The translations under genes and the position numbers were made by a program. Positions 1 to 9,034 of a DNA stretch of 64,000 nt are shown piece after piece. Numbering within the stretch: position 1 is the first letter of the stretch; each line of letters begins with the position of its first letter. The DNA comes from JBNFVY01 sp049943335 (lineage in GTDB: Bacteria; Pseudomonadota; Alphaproteobacteria; Rhodobacterales; Rhodobacteraceae). Below the pieces are notes generated by a model that was given only the letters and a program-made list of their open reading frames with translations, had not been told where the DNA came from and ran no database searches. The stretch lies in assembly GCF_049943335.1 (NCBI RefSeq), contig NZ_JBNFVY010000006.1, positions 49,948 to 113,947 on the forward strand. Direction: 5' to 3'.

Positions 1-2011
1 TTTCCTCAATGTCGCCGCGCGCGCCCAAGGCGGCCAAGGTCACAAGAACATCGGCCAACGCGCCCAAATCGGCGCCGGGGCGGCCGCGCAATGGACCCAG
101 CAGCGCGCGGCCGCGGATCTCGTCAATCATCGCCAGCGCTTCGCTGCGCCCGAAAGGTGCGGCGCGGTGCGTGATGTCAGAAAGCGCCTCGACCATCACG
201 CCGCCAAGGCCGAAGCTTACCACCGGGCCGAACACCGGATCGCGGTGCAGTCCGGCCATCACTTCGACCCCCTGCCCCTGTTCCATCCGTTCGACCAAGG
301 CCCGTTTCAACTGATGCCCCTGCGCGGCAAGCGATGCGCTCATCGCGTCCCAGGCTGCCGTCAGCGCATCGGCATCCGCCAGCCCGACGGCCACAGCCCC
401 GGCTTCGGTCTTGTGCAGAAGGCCGGGTACCAGCGCCTTGAGCACCACGGGGAAACCGATCCCACGCGCCGCCTGGACGGCCTCGTGGGCGCTGGTCACA
501 ACCCGGCCCTCGGGCACTGTCAGGCCGAGAGTGGCCAGCGCGGACTTGGCCGAAGCCTCGTCCAGTTCACCAGACGGAAGGGCGGGTAGCAACGGGGTGT
601 CGGTGTCCGCGGCGATCCAGTCGCCGCGCCAGATCAGCCGCTTCAACGCCGTCACCGCCTTGCCGAGGCTACGAAAGGGCGCCAGCCCTGCGGCGTTCAA
701 CGTACCATAACCAGCGGCGCGATACCCGCTCATCCACACCGGCACCAACAGCGCCGCACTGTCCGGCGCAAGTGCGTCCATGTCGTCGGCGGATCGGTCG
801 GTGATCGGGCCGTAGTCGGCCGGGATCGGCAAAAGCACTACATCGGTGGCCGGATCGCGCGCCACCAGCGACAGGCAGTCGCGGTTGAGCGTATCCTGGG
901 TGAAGACCTGGGTGGTCAGATCCACCGGGTTATCGACCGCCGCATAGGACGGCGCCAGCGCGCGCAGCCCGGTGCGGGTGTCGGGGGCCAGTTCCGACAG
1001 GGCCAGCCCGGCGCTGCCCACCATGTCGGCGGCCAGCGCTGCGGTGCCGCCCGAAAAGGAATAGACACAGATGCCCCGACGACGGGCGATGCCCGCACGC
1101 TCGAACAGCGCAGCGGTATCGATCAATTCGTCCAGATCGTCCACTTCGACAATGCCATGCTGGCGAAACAGTGCCGAGGTGACCGCCGCCGACCCCGCCA
1201 GCGCGGCGGTGTGCGAACGGGTGGCGGCAACGCCGTAGTCGGATTTGCCCACCTTCATCGCCACCACCGGCTTGCCGGCGCGGGCGGCGGCGCGAGCAGC
1301 AGCCAGAAAACGTGGCCCGTCGCGAAAGCCTTCAGCGAGAAGCGCGATTACCTTTATGTCGGGATCGCCCACCATGTGGTGCACAACATCGGCCATGGTC
1401 AGGTCGGCTTCGTTGCCGGTAGAGCACCACAGGCCAACGCCGATTCCCCGCTCGCTTGCCTGGATGAAAGCACGGCCAAGTCCGCCGCCCTGGGTGACAA
1501 GCCCGATGCCGCCGCCCAGCGTGTCGTTCTTGAACACCGGCGAAAAGGTCAGCCCAAGGCGGCGGTTGATGTTGCTCAGCCCTGGCGAGTTCGGCCCATA
1601 GATGCGCATCCCGCTTTGCCGGGCGATTTCGGCCATCTCGGCTTCGACGGCACGGCCCTCATCCCCGGTTTCGCCAAAGCCAGAGGTGAAGACGACCGCA
1701 AACCCCGTTCCTGCTGCCGCGCATTCGCGCAAGGCGCCCACCACCGCATCGGCCGGAAGGCACACCACCGCCACATCGACGGGGCCAGGCAAGGCCGACA
1801 TTGCAGAATAGGCGCGCAAGCCATGCACCCTTTCACGCCCGGGGTTGACCGGAAAGATCTGCCCATCGAAGTCGGAATGCTCGGCAAGGTTCAGCAAGGT
1901 GTCGCTGCCCACGCTACGGGGCCTTTCACTGGCCCCCAGGATCGCCACGCTGCGTGGCGACAAGAGCCGCGAAAGATCGGGAAAGTCGCGGGCGACCACC
2001 GGCTCAGCCAC
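1..2011 (-). CDS. ADP-forming acyl-CoA synthetase, fused alpha-beta (3' end cut by window edge)
   Basis: Predicted to form an acyl-CoA from a carboxylate, CoA and ATP with release of ADP and Pi, in the cytoplasm. 670 codons are visible and the C-terminus lies beyond base 1. The order is an N-terminal CoA-binding domain (SPRSVAILGAS, about residues 18-28), a succinyl-CoA-ligase-like middle with the phosphohistidine motif SHTAALAG, and an ATP-grasp part (GFPVVLKAL...LLHKTEAGAV; FGLGGVMVEAL). The family is about 700 residues, so little is missing. I chose the GTG at 2011 because it overlaps the TGA of the upstream MaoC gene by 8 bases, which implies translational coupling. It is the last visible gene of the dctP-led operon. 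A fused paralogue lies at 10424-12538. The acyl substrate cannot be read from the sequence. Confidence 0.88.
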   Translation of the reverse strand, partial: MAEPVVARDFPDLSRLLSPRSVAILGASERPRSVGSDTLLNLAEHSDFDGQIFPVNPGRERVHGLRAYSAMSALPGPVDVAVVCLPADAVVGALRECAAAGTGFAVVFTSGFGETGDEGRAVEAEMAEIARQSGMRIYGPNSPGLSNINRRLGLTFSPVFKNDTLGGGIGLVTQGGGLGRAFIQASERGIGVGLWCSTGNEADLTMADVVHHMVGDPDIKVIALLAEGFRDGPRFLAAARAAARAGKPVVAMKVGKSDYGVAATRSHTAALAGSAAVTSALFRQHGIVEVDDLDELIDTAALFERAGIARRRGICVYSFSGGTAALAADMVGSAGLALSELAPDTRTGLRALAPSYAAVDNPVDLTTQVFTQDTLNRDCLSLVARDPATDVVLLPIPADYGPITDRSADDMDALAPDSAALLVPVWMSGYRAAGYGTLNAAGLAPFRSLGKAVTALKRLIWRGDWIAADTDTPLLPALPSGELDEASAKSALATLGLTVPEGRVVTSAHEAVQAARGIGFPVVLKALVPGLLHKTEAGAVAVGLADADALTAAWDAMSASLAAQGHQLKRALVERMEQGQGVEVMAGLHRDPVFGPVVSFGLGGVMVEALSDITHRAAPFGRSEALAMIDEIRGRALLGPLRGRPGADLGALADVLVTLAALGARGDIEE

Positions 2012-2495
2012 CTTGCGGCGCCCGCCGGACGAGCAGTTTCCAGACCCCTTCCACCACGGTTTCGCCGCGCTGGTTTATGACCTCGCGCCGGAAGGACAGG
2101 ATGCCGCGTTCGGGTTTCGAAGTCTCGCGCTTCTCGGCTACGGTGACGCGCACGCCAATCGTGTCGCCGATGAAGGTGGGGTTGGGAAAGCTGCACTGCA
2201 TGTCGAGCAGCCCCAGAAGCGAGGGTTCCAGGAACGTGTTCATCAGCATCCGCGTGGTCAGCCCGGACATCACCGACACCACCAGAAGCCCGTGCGCGAT
2301 ACGCTGGCCAAAGGCCGAATCGGCGGCGTATTCGGCATCGACATGCAGCCGGTTGAAGTCGCCCGACAGGCAGGCGAAATTCGCCACGTCGGCCTCGGTA
2401 ATGGTGCGGGTGGGGCTGTCGAACTGGTCGCCTTCGTTCAGGTCCTCCCAGTAGAGTTGCTGGCCCTTCAGGGCCGAAAGATCGGGCCGTGTCAT
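2004..2495 (-). CDS. MaoC-like acyl-CoA hydratase
   Basis: Single hotdog-fold MaoC dehydratase/hydratase of 163 residues, expected to hydrate a 2-enoyl-CoA in a beta-oxidation-like cycle. The hydratase-2 catalytic motif is intact as SGDFNRLHVD (about residues 44-53), with both the Asp and His of the D-x4-H signature, followed by FGQRIAHG. The ATG at 2495 sits in an ATGA overlap with the ligase gene upstream, and its own stop overlaps the synthetase GTG. It is one of five MaoC-type genes in the window and one of three with a complete active site. The chain length and stereochemistry of the substrate are unknown. Confidence 0.88.
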   Translation of the reverse strand: MTRPDLSALKGQQLYWEDLNEGDQFDSPTRTITEADVANFACLSGDFNRLHVDAEYAADSAFGQRIAHGLLVVSVMSGLTTRMLMNTFLEPSLLGLLDMQCSFPNPTFIGDTIGVRVTVAEKRETSKPERGILSFRREVINQRGETVVEGVWKLLVRRAPQGG

Positions 2496-4012
2496 TGGGT
2501 TTCCTCCTCTGGCAGCGCCAACACTGCCTCTTTCAGTTCAGCCTTGAGAACGCGGCCGGTCAGGTTGCGCGGCACCGCCGCCATAAAGACCACGCGCCGC
2601 GGGCGCTTGTATCGGTCAAGCCGGGTTTCGGCATGGGCGATCACATCGGCCGCCGTCAGCTGCGCGTCCGGCGCGGGCACGATCACTGCGCAGATCGCCT
2701 CGGTCCAGCGCGGATCGGGCAGACCCACGCAATGCGCTTCGGCGATCGCCGGGTGGCTGGCCAGCGCTTCTTCGATCTCGGGGGCGTAGACATTGATGCC
2801 GCCGCTCTTGATGATGTCGCGCTTGCGGCCGGTGAACCAGAGCAACCCTTCGGCATCGATCCGGCCCAGATCGCCCACGGTCAGATAATCGCCGCGCCGG
2901 GTTTCGGCGGTCAGCGCGTCGTCCTTGTAATACCCGTCATAGCGGCTTTCGCTGCGGGTGCAGATTTCGCCGACTTCACCCTGCGGCACCTCGTTTCCAT
3001 CGTCGTCGAGGATCTTCAATTCGACGCCAAAGAACGGGCGGCCAACGCAGTTGCCCGCCAGATTCCGACGCAGGTCCTCAGCAGTGAGGTTGGCGTAGGG
3101 GCCCGCCTCGCTTGACGCGGCATAGATCATCAGCGCATCGCCAAACTTGTCCAGCGCAGCGTGCTTGAGATCAGGATACATTTCGCCGCCGCCCGATTGC
3201 AGCGTGCGTAGCGACGACAGGTCGGCGCTGGCGAAGCCCTCGGCCTCGACCATCCGCTGGAGCATGGCCGGCAGCAGCATCGTGGCGGTCAGCCGTTCGT
3301 CCTCGATCAAGCGCAGGGCACCGGCGCCGTCGAAGCGGCGCATCAGATAGACGCTGGCCCCCAGATAGAGCGGTAGCAGCGTGTATGTGCAGCCAGCCGA
3401 CAGGCAGATCGGCAGCGCAGATAGCGCCCGGTCGTCGGGGCGAAAGCGCTGTTCAATGGCGCGTTCTTCCATGCCAAACAGGCTGCGCAGCGCGCCCTTG
3501 GGCTTGCCGGTAGTCCCCGAGGTGTGCAGCATGATCGTGGTGCCATCCTGCCCTTGCGGTGGATCGGGCGGGGTGTCTGCCAGAAGGTCCGACAGGCGCG
3601 GCAGGCCTTGCGCGCCCTCTGCCACGTCGCCCAAGGCGATGATGTCACTCACCACAGTTCGAAACAGATCGGCATGGTCCAGCGCCGCATCGCCCAGCAG
3701 CAGGGTCTTGCTGTCCGAGCGCGCGACCACATCGGCCATGACGTCGGGCGCGATGCGATAGTTGATCGGCGCAGGGATCGCGCCCAGCCCCGTCACCGCC
3801 ACATAGGCGGCAAGGAAATCGGGATGGTTTTCCGAGATCACCGCAACCTTGTCGCCCGGTCCGATGCCGCGCCGCGCCAGCACGGTCATCATCCGTTCCA
3901 CCCGGTCAAGGAAATCTGTGTAAGTCTGGCTGCGCCCCTCAAACACCACTGCGGGTTTCGTCGGAAACCGCCGTGCATTCAGCCTGAGGGCATGGAGAAA
4001 GGTCATCGGCAT
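2492..4012 (-). CDS. AMP-forming acyl-CoA ligase (ANL superfamily)
   Basis: 506-residue class I adenylate-forming enzyme, predicted to activate a carboxylate to its CoA ester through an acyl-AMP. The phosphate-binding loop HTSGTTGKPKG lies near residues 163-173. The motif GDLGRIDAEGLLWFTGRKRD and the hinge region IIKSGGINVYAPEIEEAL are present. The C-terminal catalytic Lys motif is altered: PRNLTGRVLKAEL has Arg (about R487) where the family normally has Lys after Gly, although a nearby Lys (about K490) exists. The ATG at 4012 follows GAGGAGG at good spacing. It lies between acyl-CoA dehydrogenase and MaoC genes, so it probably activates a substrate brought in by the TRAP system of the same operon. 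Confidence 0.9.
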   Translation of the reverse strand: MPMTFLHALRLNARRFPTKPAVVFEGRSQTYTDFLDRVERMMTVLARRGIGPGDKVAVISENHPDFLAAYVAVTGLGAIPAPINYRIAPDVMADVVARSDSKTLLLGDAALDHADLFRTVVSDIIALGDVAEGAQGLPRLSDLLADTPPDPPQGQDGTTIMLHTSGTTGKPKGALRSLFGMEERAIEQRFRPDDRALSALPICLSAGCTYTLLPLYLGASVYLMRRFDGAGALRLIEDERLTATMLLPAMLQRMVEAEGFASADLSSLRTLQSGGGEMYPDLKHAALDKFGDALMIYAASSEAGPYANLTAEDLRRNLAGNCVGRPFFGVELKILDDDGNEVPQGEVGEICTRSESRYDGYYKDDALTAETRRGDYLTVGDLGRIDAEGLLWFTGRKRDIIKSGGINVYAPEIEEALASHPAIAEAHCVGLPDPRWTEAICAVIVPAPDAQLTAADVIAHAETRLDRYKRPRRVVFMAAVPRNLTGRVLKAELKEAVLALPEEETQ

Positions 4013-4022
4013 GGCCGCCTCC

Positions 4023-5195
4023 TCAGGTGAAGGCCGAGATCCCGAGAACCTCGCGCCCTATGATCAATGTCTGAATTTCCGATGTGCCTTCGGGGATCAG
4101 CCCGCCGCGCGTGTCGCGGAACAACCGCTCGACGGGGTAGTCGGTGGAATAGCCCAGCCCCCCGTGCGCCTGCAGCGCCATCGAGGCCACCTCATGCGCC
4201 GCTTCGCTGGCATAAAGCTTGGCGATCGAGCATTCCTTGCGCCCGGGCAGACCCGCGTCCAGCGCTTGGGCGGCACGGTCAGTCAGCGCGCGCGCCGCTT
4301 CGGTGCGGATGGTCATGTCGACGATCAGCTTTTGCACCAGCTGGTAGCTTGCGATCACGTTGCCGAACTGCTTGCGCGTCTTGACGTAATCGGTGGACAG
4401 GTCCAGCGACCGCTGCGCCGCGCCAACCGCGCCGGCGGCCACGTTGAGCCGGCCATAGTTCAACCCCGTAAGGATCGCCTTGAGGCCCTTGCCCGCCGGA
4501 CCCAGCAGGTTTTCCTTAGGCACCTTTGCGTCGTGAAAGGCCAGCTGCGATGTCGCCGTGGCCTTGATGAACATCGTTCCCACGCGCGAGGCTTCGAAAT
4601 CGGTTTCCTCGGGGTCCACGATGAACAGACTCAGATCGCCATCACAGCCTTCGGTGAAGGTCCGTGCCACCAGGATTCCGACCCGCCCGTGAACGCCGTT
4701 CGTCGTCCACAGCTTGCCGCCATTGATCAGCCAGTGGTCGCCCTTGTCCTCGGCCCGGGTCTGGACCGAGGCGACGTCCGAGCCGTGGTCGGGTTCGGTG
4801 ATCCCGACCCAGACCGGCATTTCGCCAGCCATGACGGGTTTCAGCCATTTTTCCTTCTGCCGCGCGTCACCCAGATGGTGCAGCAACGCGGCGACGATAT
4901 TGACGGTGTTGAGCAAGACCCGGAGCGAGAGCCAGCGATACCCCGCCTCTTCCATCATCATCGCCCAGGTGCGGTAGCTGAGGCCGTACCCGCCAGCCTC
5001 TTCGGGCAAAAGCCCGCCGAGATAGCCGAACTGGCGCAACTCGCCCACCATTTCCCAAGGCAGCTCGCCCGCCGCCTCGCATTCGGCGATCCGGGGTTCG
5101 GTCAGCTTGTCTGCCATGAAACCCCGAATGCTGTCGCGCAACATTCGGGTCTCTTGTTCCTGGTCCTCCGCGGATGGCGGGACGTGTTCAGCCAT
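4023..5195 (-). CDS. acyl-CoA dehydrogenase
   Basis: 390-residue FAD-dependent acyl-CoA dehydrogenase that introduces a 2,3-double bond and passes electrons to ETF. The family signatures are WVGITEPDHGSDVASVQT in the middle domain, the flavin-site segment TRKQFGNVIASYQLVQ, and the C-terminal IPEGTSEIQTLI. The Glu before Gly-Thr matches the catalytic base of medium-chain and glutaryl-CoA dehydrogenases. This gene is the only one of the 12 in the window that uses this position; the others with a recognisable base carry it at the isovaleryl-CoA-dehydrogenase position. The ATG at 5195 has a G-rich ribosome site and overlaps the SDR stop by 8 bases. An in-frame ATG at 5213 is less likely. Confidence 0.92.
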   Translation of the reverse strand: MAEHVPPSAEDQEQETRMLRDSIRGFMADKLTEPRIAECEAAGELPWEMVGELRQFGYLGGLLPEEAGGYGLSYRTWAMMMEEAGYRWLSLRVLLNTVNIVAALLHHLGDARQKEKWLKPVMAGEMPVWVGITEPDHGSDVASVQTRAEDKGDHWLINGGKLWTTNGVHGRVGILVARTFTEGCDGDLSLFIVDPEETDFEASRVGTMFIKATATSQLAFHDAKVPKENLLGPAGKGLKAILTGLNYGRLNVAAGAVGAAQRSLDLSTDYVKTRKQFGNVIASYQLVQKLIVDMTIRTEAARALTDRAAQALDAGLPGRKECSIAKLYASEAAHEVASMALQAHGGLGYSTDYPVERLFRDTRGGLIPEGTSEIQTLIIGREVLGISAFT

Positions 5196-5937
5196 ACCGC
5201 CCCCCTGTGACATGCAGCGTCTCGCCCGAGATGTATTCGGCCGCATCCGAGGCCAGGAAGACCACCCCGTTGGCAATGTCGCGCTCGGTGCCCAGACGCG
5301 GCACGGTGTTCATCGCCAGCGCGCGGGACTTGATCCGATCATAGTTCGGAAGCGATTCGATCATGTCCGTGGCGATGAAACCTGGCGCGATGGCATTGAC
5401 GGTGACGTTGAACCGCCCCTGCTCCATCCCGAGTGCCCGGGTGAAGCCAATGATGCCGGCCTTGGCGGCCGCATAGTTGGTCTGCCCCGGATTGCCGAGA
5501 TAGGCCCGCGACGAGATATTGATCACGCGGCCCCAATTTTGCTGCATGAAATGCGGCACCACCGCGCGCGAACAGTTGTAGGCGCCCTTCAGGATCACGC
5601 CGACGACGGCATCCCAATCCTGCTCGGGCATCTTGGTGATGTAATTGTCGCGCGGAAATCCGGCGTTGTTGACCAGGATGTGGACGGCGCCAAATGCCTC
5701 AATCGTGCGCGCGACGAGGGCTTCGACCTGTGCCTCGTTCGTGACGTCGCAGACCACGCCGATCGCGTCGTATCCGTCGGCCTCAAGAGCGGCGCGGGTG
5801 GCCTCTGTTGTTTCGGGGTCGATATCTGTGATCACCACCTTGGCCCCCTCTTCGGCCAGCGCGCGCGCGGTCACTGCGCCGATGCCGCGTCCCGATCCGG
5901 TGACGATAGCCACCTTGTCCTTTAGTCCCAGTTCCAA
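5188..5937 (-). CDS. SDR-family oxidoreductase (FabG-like)
   Basis: 249-residue classical short-chain dehydrogenase, likely a 3-hydroxyacyl-CoA dehydrogenase in this setting. The NAD(P)-binding motif TGSGRGIG is at residues 13-20, NNAG at 90-93, and the catalytic Tyr155-x3-Lys159 in NYAAAK, with Ser142 or Ser143 upstream. The Asp38-Asp40 region after the second beta strand (ITDID) favours NAD. It begins with a TTG at 5937 preceded by AAGGAG at good spacing; no ATG fits better. The gene follows dctM by 19 bases and overlaps the dehydrogenase gene downstream. Confidence 0.9.
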   Translation of the reverse strand: MELGLKDKVAIVTGSGRGIGAVTARALAEEGAKVVITDIDPETTEATRAALEADGYDAIGVVCDVTNEAQVEALVARTIEAFGAVHILVNNAGFPRDNYITKMPEQDWDAVVGVILKGAYNCSRAVVPHFMQQNWGRVINISSRAYLGNPGQTNYAAAKAGIIGFTRALGMEQGRFNVTVNAIAPGFIATDMIESLPNYDRIKSRALAMNTVPRLGTERDIANGVVFLASDAAEYISGETLHVTGGRYG

Positions 5938-5956
5938 GTTACGCTCCTTCAGGTTG

Positions 5957-7246
5957 TCAGTATTCGCCCGAGAACACGGTTACGATCTCGGGAAAGAATG
6001 CGATCAGGGCCAAGACCGCGAATTCGGCCAGCACGAAAGGCAGCACCCCGACAAAGACCCGTTTAAGCGGCACGCCGGTGATCGAGCTGGCGACGAAAAC
6101 GTTCATTCCGATTGGGGGGGTAATCAGCCCGATTTCGACCGTTTTGGTCACCAGGATGCCGAACCAGATCGGCGAATACCCCAGCTCCATCACCATCGGA
6201 AAGACAATCGGCATGGTAAGGATCAGGATCGCCAGCTGATCCATGACGCAGCCCAAAAGCACGTAGATCACGATCAGGATCAGGATCACCACGCCGGGCC
6301 CGATCTCAAGCCCTTGCACAAAGGTGACCAGCGCCTGCGGCGCCATGGTCAGGGTGACAAAATAGCCAAAGATATGCGCCCCGATGATAATGGTGAAAAT
6401 CATCGCCGTAGGGCGCGTGGTGCGTTCGAGCGCGCCCATGAAGTCGCGCCAACCCATGCGTCTCAGCATCCCGGCGGCAATCAAAATCGCGCCAAAGCAG
6501 CCGACCGCGGCGGCTTCGGTCACGGTGACAGCGCCAGAATAGATCCCAGCCACGACAAAGACGAACAGCAGAACCACCGGCCAGATATCGCGCAGTGACG
6601 CGAAGCGCTCACGCCACCCATGGCTTTGCACTGGTGGCGCCAGATCGCGGTTCAGCGTCGCCCAGACCATCGTGATTCCGGCAAAGCTGAGCGCGGTAAT
6701 GAGCCCCGGCAGAATGCCGGCAATGAACAGCCCGCCGATCGAGGTTTCGGTGATGATACCGTAAACCATCAGCACAACCGAAGGCGGGATCATGATTGAA
6801 AGCGTCCCGGCCGCCGCAACCGTGCCTACGATCATGCCGCGGTCATAGCCATATTTTTCAGCCTCGGGCGCGACGGTGCGCGCCATCGTGGCCGTCGCCG
6901 CGGTGGACGATCCCGAAACCGCCCCGAAGCCTGCGCTGGTAAAGACCGTGGCCACGGCCAGCCCGCCGGGCAAATGGCCCACCCACCTGTTGGCGGCGCG
7001 AAACATGTCCGACGAAATCCGACTGGCCGACAGGATCTCGGCCATAAGGATGAACAAGGGAATGGCGGTCAACAGCCAAGAGGCGGTGTTGCGATACGGG
7101 GCCACCGACAGGATGCCGAGCGCCAGATTGAGCCCACCGATCAGATACAGGCCGACGGTGCCGGCGATGCCCATGGCAAAACCAATCGGCATCCCGACGA
7201 CGAGAAGAGCCGCCAGCAAAAGCGACACAGGTGCGAGAAATTCCAT
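5957..7246 (-). CDS. dctM: TRAP transporter large permease (DctM type)
   Basis: 429-residue polytopic inner-membrane protein, the 12-helix transport subunit of a tripartite ATP-independent periplasmic system driven by the sodium or proton gradient. Typical DctM features are visible: the N-terminal hydrophobic hairpin, SGSSTAATATMART, GTLSIMIPPSVVLMVYG, and the C-terminal segment KTVEIGLITPPIGMNVFVAS. It starts with an ATG 2 bases after the dctQ stop and is followed by the SDR of the same operon. The substrate is presumably the carboxylate that the downstream ligases activate, which is inference from context. Confidence 0.94.
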   Translation of the reverse strand: MEFLAPVSLLLAALLVVGMPIGFAMGIAGTVGLYLIGGLNLALGILSVAPYRNTASWLLTAIPLFILMAEILSASRISSDMFRAANRWVGHLPGGLAVATVFTSAGFGAVSGSSTAATATMARTVAPEAEKYGYDRGMIVGTVAAAGTLSIMIPPSVVLMVYGIITETSIGGLFIAGILPGLITALSFAGITMVWATLNRDLAPPVQSHGWRERFASLRDIWPVVLLFVFVVAGIYSGAVTVTEAAAVGCFGAILIAAGMLRRMGWRDFMGALERTTRPTAMIFTIIIGAHIFGYFVTLTMAPQALVTFVQGLEIGPGVVILILIVIYVLLGCVMDQLAILILTMPIVFPMVMELGYSPIWFGILVTKTVEIGLITPPIGMNVFVASSITGVPLKRVFVGVLPFVLAEFAVLALIAFFPEIVTVFSGEY

Positions 7247-7248
7247 GG

Positions 7249-7818
7249 TCAGTCCGTCCGATCTGTCGCGTCGCGAAGGCGCTGCACGTCACCCGCCGCA
7301 TTCACGAGAAGCCGCAGAACGATCAGCACGCAGCCGATCGGCGCAATCACAAGGGTGGTGACGAGCGGCGCGTCGATGTCGCCAGATGTGCGATATCCGT
7401 AATCCCACGCCTTGAGCGCTTCGCGCGAGGCGCCGTAGCAGACCAGCGCGAAAAACGCGGCCGCCGCCAGTCGCAAGACCACGTTGAAACCCGCCCGCAA
7501 CTTGTCGGGCAGAGCTTCGAACAGGATTCCCACCCGCACATGGCCATCGTACATTTCAAGATAGCTCAGGCTTCCGAACACGATGATCGGCATCAGATAA
7601 AGCTCTGTGGCGCCGATGACCCCTTCGATCGGGTCGTTCAGGATATAGCGGGTAAAGACCTGGATAAGGATCAGCACCAGCATGATCGTCATCGCAGCGC
7701 GCGACAGAAAGTTCGCCCAGGTATCTACCCGGTCCATCGCACGGCCCAGGGGGCCGTGCAATCCAACGCTTGGCGACAGCACGCCGTCCTCTTGCGGATC
7801 AAGATCATTCGGGGGCAC
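7249..7818 (-). CDS. dctQ: TRAP transporter small permease (DctQ type)
   Basis: 189-residue small membrane subunit of the TRAP system with about four transmembrane helices. The first runs through residues around 35-55 (AAMTIMLVLILIQVFTRYIL), containing the family-typical FTRYI segment, and VYDGHVRVGILFEALP-like text follows the second helix. The start is a GTG at 7818, 12 bases after the dctP stop, with a weak ribosome site. It is probably co-translated with dctM, which begins 2 bases after its stop. Confidence 0.9.
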   Translation of the reverse strand: MPPNDLDPQEDGVLSPSVGLHGPLGRAMDRVDTWANFLSRAAMTIMLVLILIQVFTRYILNDPIEGVIGATELYLMPIIVFGSLSYLEMYDGHVRVGILFEALPDKLRAGFNVVLRLAAAAFFALVCYGASREALKAWDYGYRTSGDIDAPLVTTLVIAPIGCVLIVLRLLVNAAGDVQRLRDATDRTD

Positions 7819-7830
7819 GGTTAGGTACCC

Positions 7831-8874
7831 TTACTGCGCCTGGTGCTTTTCGATATTCGCGCGAAAAGCCTCCAGTACTTCGCCTGCGGGCAATCCACGA
7901 TCTTCCAGGCCAGAGACCCAGGCATCAAAGACAGGCGCTGTGGCCGTCTTGACCTGTTCGCGCTGCGCTTCGTCCAGGACGATAACCTTGATACCACCTT
8001 CTCGCATCTTGCTTTCAAGCTCGGCTGCCGAGCGGTCGGTTTCTTCGGCCGAGCGCTGCATCGCCTCCTGCGAAGCTTGGTTGATGGCCTGCTGATGTTC
8101 GGGCGAAAGGCCCTGCCAGACTTCTTCGCGGATCACGTAGGGCGCCCAATACACAAAGACATCCAGCCCCAGCACGGCGGTATCGATCACCTCGTCGAGC
8201 TTGTATGAATAGACGCTGGTGGTGGGAAAGATGGTGCCGTCGACCGTGCCGGTGCGGATGGCCTGATAGGTTTCCGGGCTGGGAATGTCGACCGGCGCGC
8301 CGCCCAGGGCCTTGACCGATTCCGCCATGTTTCCAGCGATGGTTTTCAGCTTCAGCCCCTCGATGTCTTCAAGGCCATCAACGTCCTTGCCGCGGGTAAA
8401 CAGGTTGTAGGTCGACGTCATCACACCCCAGACCGGGCGCATCCCGTTGCCCAGGAAATCGTTCTCCAGGATCGGGCCTGACGTCACCGTATCGAAAAAG
8501 GCCGGCGTTCCGACTGAGCTTTGCGAGAACAGACCGGGAAGCGTGTGGACGCCTGCCAACGGCATCGTGCCCCCGTTATAGGCCGGCGGAACATAGCCGA
8601 CGTCGACGACACCCGTTTGCACCATCGAGAACATGTCGCGCAACGACCCCAGTTGCCCAGCGCCGAAATACTGGAACTTGATCTCTCCGTCGGTCAATTC
8701 GGTCACACGGTCCATCCAGTAGGCGGTGCCGGTCTCGACGATATAATGACCCGGCGGAAAGGTATCTGCGACCTTGAGCGTCACCTCGGCCATCACGACC
8801 TGCGGTGCCACTGCGCCCGCGATCACCAGCGCCGCGCCCGCGGCAATCCGATCCAATTTTGTGTTTATTGTCAT
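7831..8874 (-). CDS. dctP: TRAP transporter substrate-binding protein (DctP type)
   Basis: 347-residue periplasmic binding protein. The N-terminus is a signal peptide with a basic start, a hydrophobic core (AAGAALVIAGAV) and a probable cleavage after VVMA. The mature protein starts VTLKVADTFPPGHY. The DctP-type carboxylate-binding region appears as GLKLKTIAGNMAESVKALGG and IRTGTVDGTIFPTTSVYSYK. I chose the ATG at 8874, preceded by GGGAGG at ideal spacing; a longer in-frame extension upstream encodes a Lys-rich stretch without a ribosome site. It heads an eight-gene operon. A palindrome at 9015-9034 lies about 140 bases upstream. Confidence 0.92.
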   Translation of the reverse strand: MTINTKLDRIAAGAALVIAGAVAPQVVMAEVTLKVADTFPPGHYIVETGTAYWMDRVTELTDGEIKFQYFGAGQLGSLRDMFSMVQTGVVDVGYVPPAYNGGTMPLAGVHTLPGLFSQSSVGTPAFFDTVTSGPILENDFLGNGMRPVWGVMTSTYNLFTRGKDVDGLEDIEGLKLKTIAGNMAESVKALGGAPVDIPSPETYQAIRTGTVDGTIFPTTSVYSYKLDEVIDTAVLGLDVFVYWAPYVIREEVWQGLSPEHQQAINQASQEAMQRSAEETDRSAAELESKMREGGIKVIVLDEAQREQVKTATAPVFDAWVSGLEDRGLPAGEVLEAFRANIEKHQAQ

Positions 8875-8917
8875 GGCAGACTTCCTCCCTACGGCCTTTT
8901 TTGACCGTGCTCCCTTC

Positions 8918-8947
8918 GGCCTTGTTTGGCCTTGTTTGGCCTTGTTC
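8918..8947. repeat. 10-base tandem repeat in dctP leader
   Basis: Three consecutive copies of GGCCTTGTTT (the last with C for the final T) lie 44-73 bases upstream of the dctP start. They fall in the probable 5' untranslated leader. A repeat of 10 bases is not a multiple of 3 and is noncoding here. It may be slippage-prone and change leader length, but no function is shown. Confidence 0.7.
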
Positions 8948-9014
8948 GGGCAGCCGAGCATGGTGCCCCGAACCGGTCAACGCAATTGGACGGCCGAGCG
9001 CGCTTCTGTCGCCA

Positions 9015-9034
9015 GATCGCACATATATGCGATT
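9015..9034. promoter_or_regulatory. palindrome, CACATATGTG-like operator candidate (site A)
   Basis: The 18-base core ATCGCACATATATGCGAT (9016-9033) is palindromic at 16 of 18 positions. It lies about 140 bases upstream of dctP. It resembles sites at 25433, 27336 and 32725, sharing the half TCGCACATAT. It could be bound by the IclR-type regulator encoded next to it; that is inference. Confidence 0.5.

Noticed and set aside
1157..2789. Long plus-strand open frames opposite the synthetase, MaoC and ligase genes
   Set aside because: They are antisense to clearly recognisable minus-strand genes, have no family features, and their length follows from the high GC content. The same holds for similar frames at 4011-5210, 11453-12565, 45217-46356, 57930-59288 and 61972-62970.
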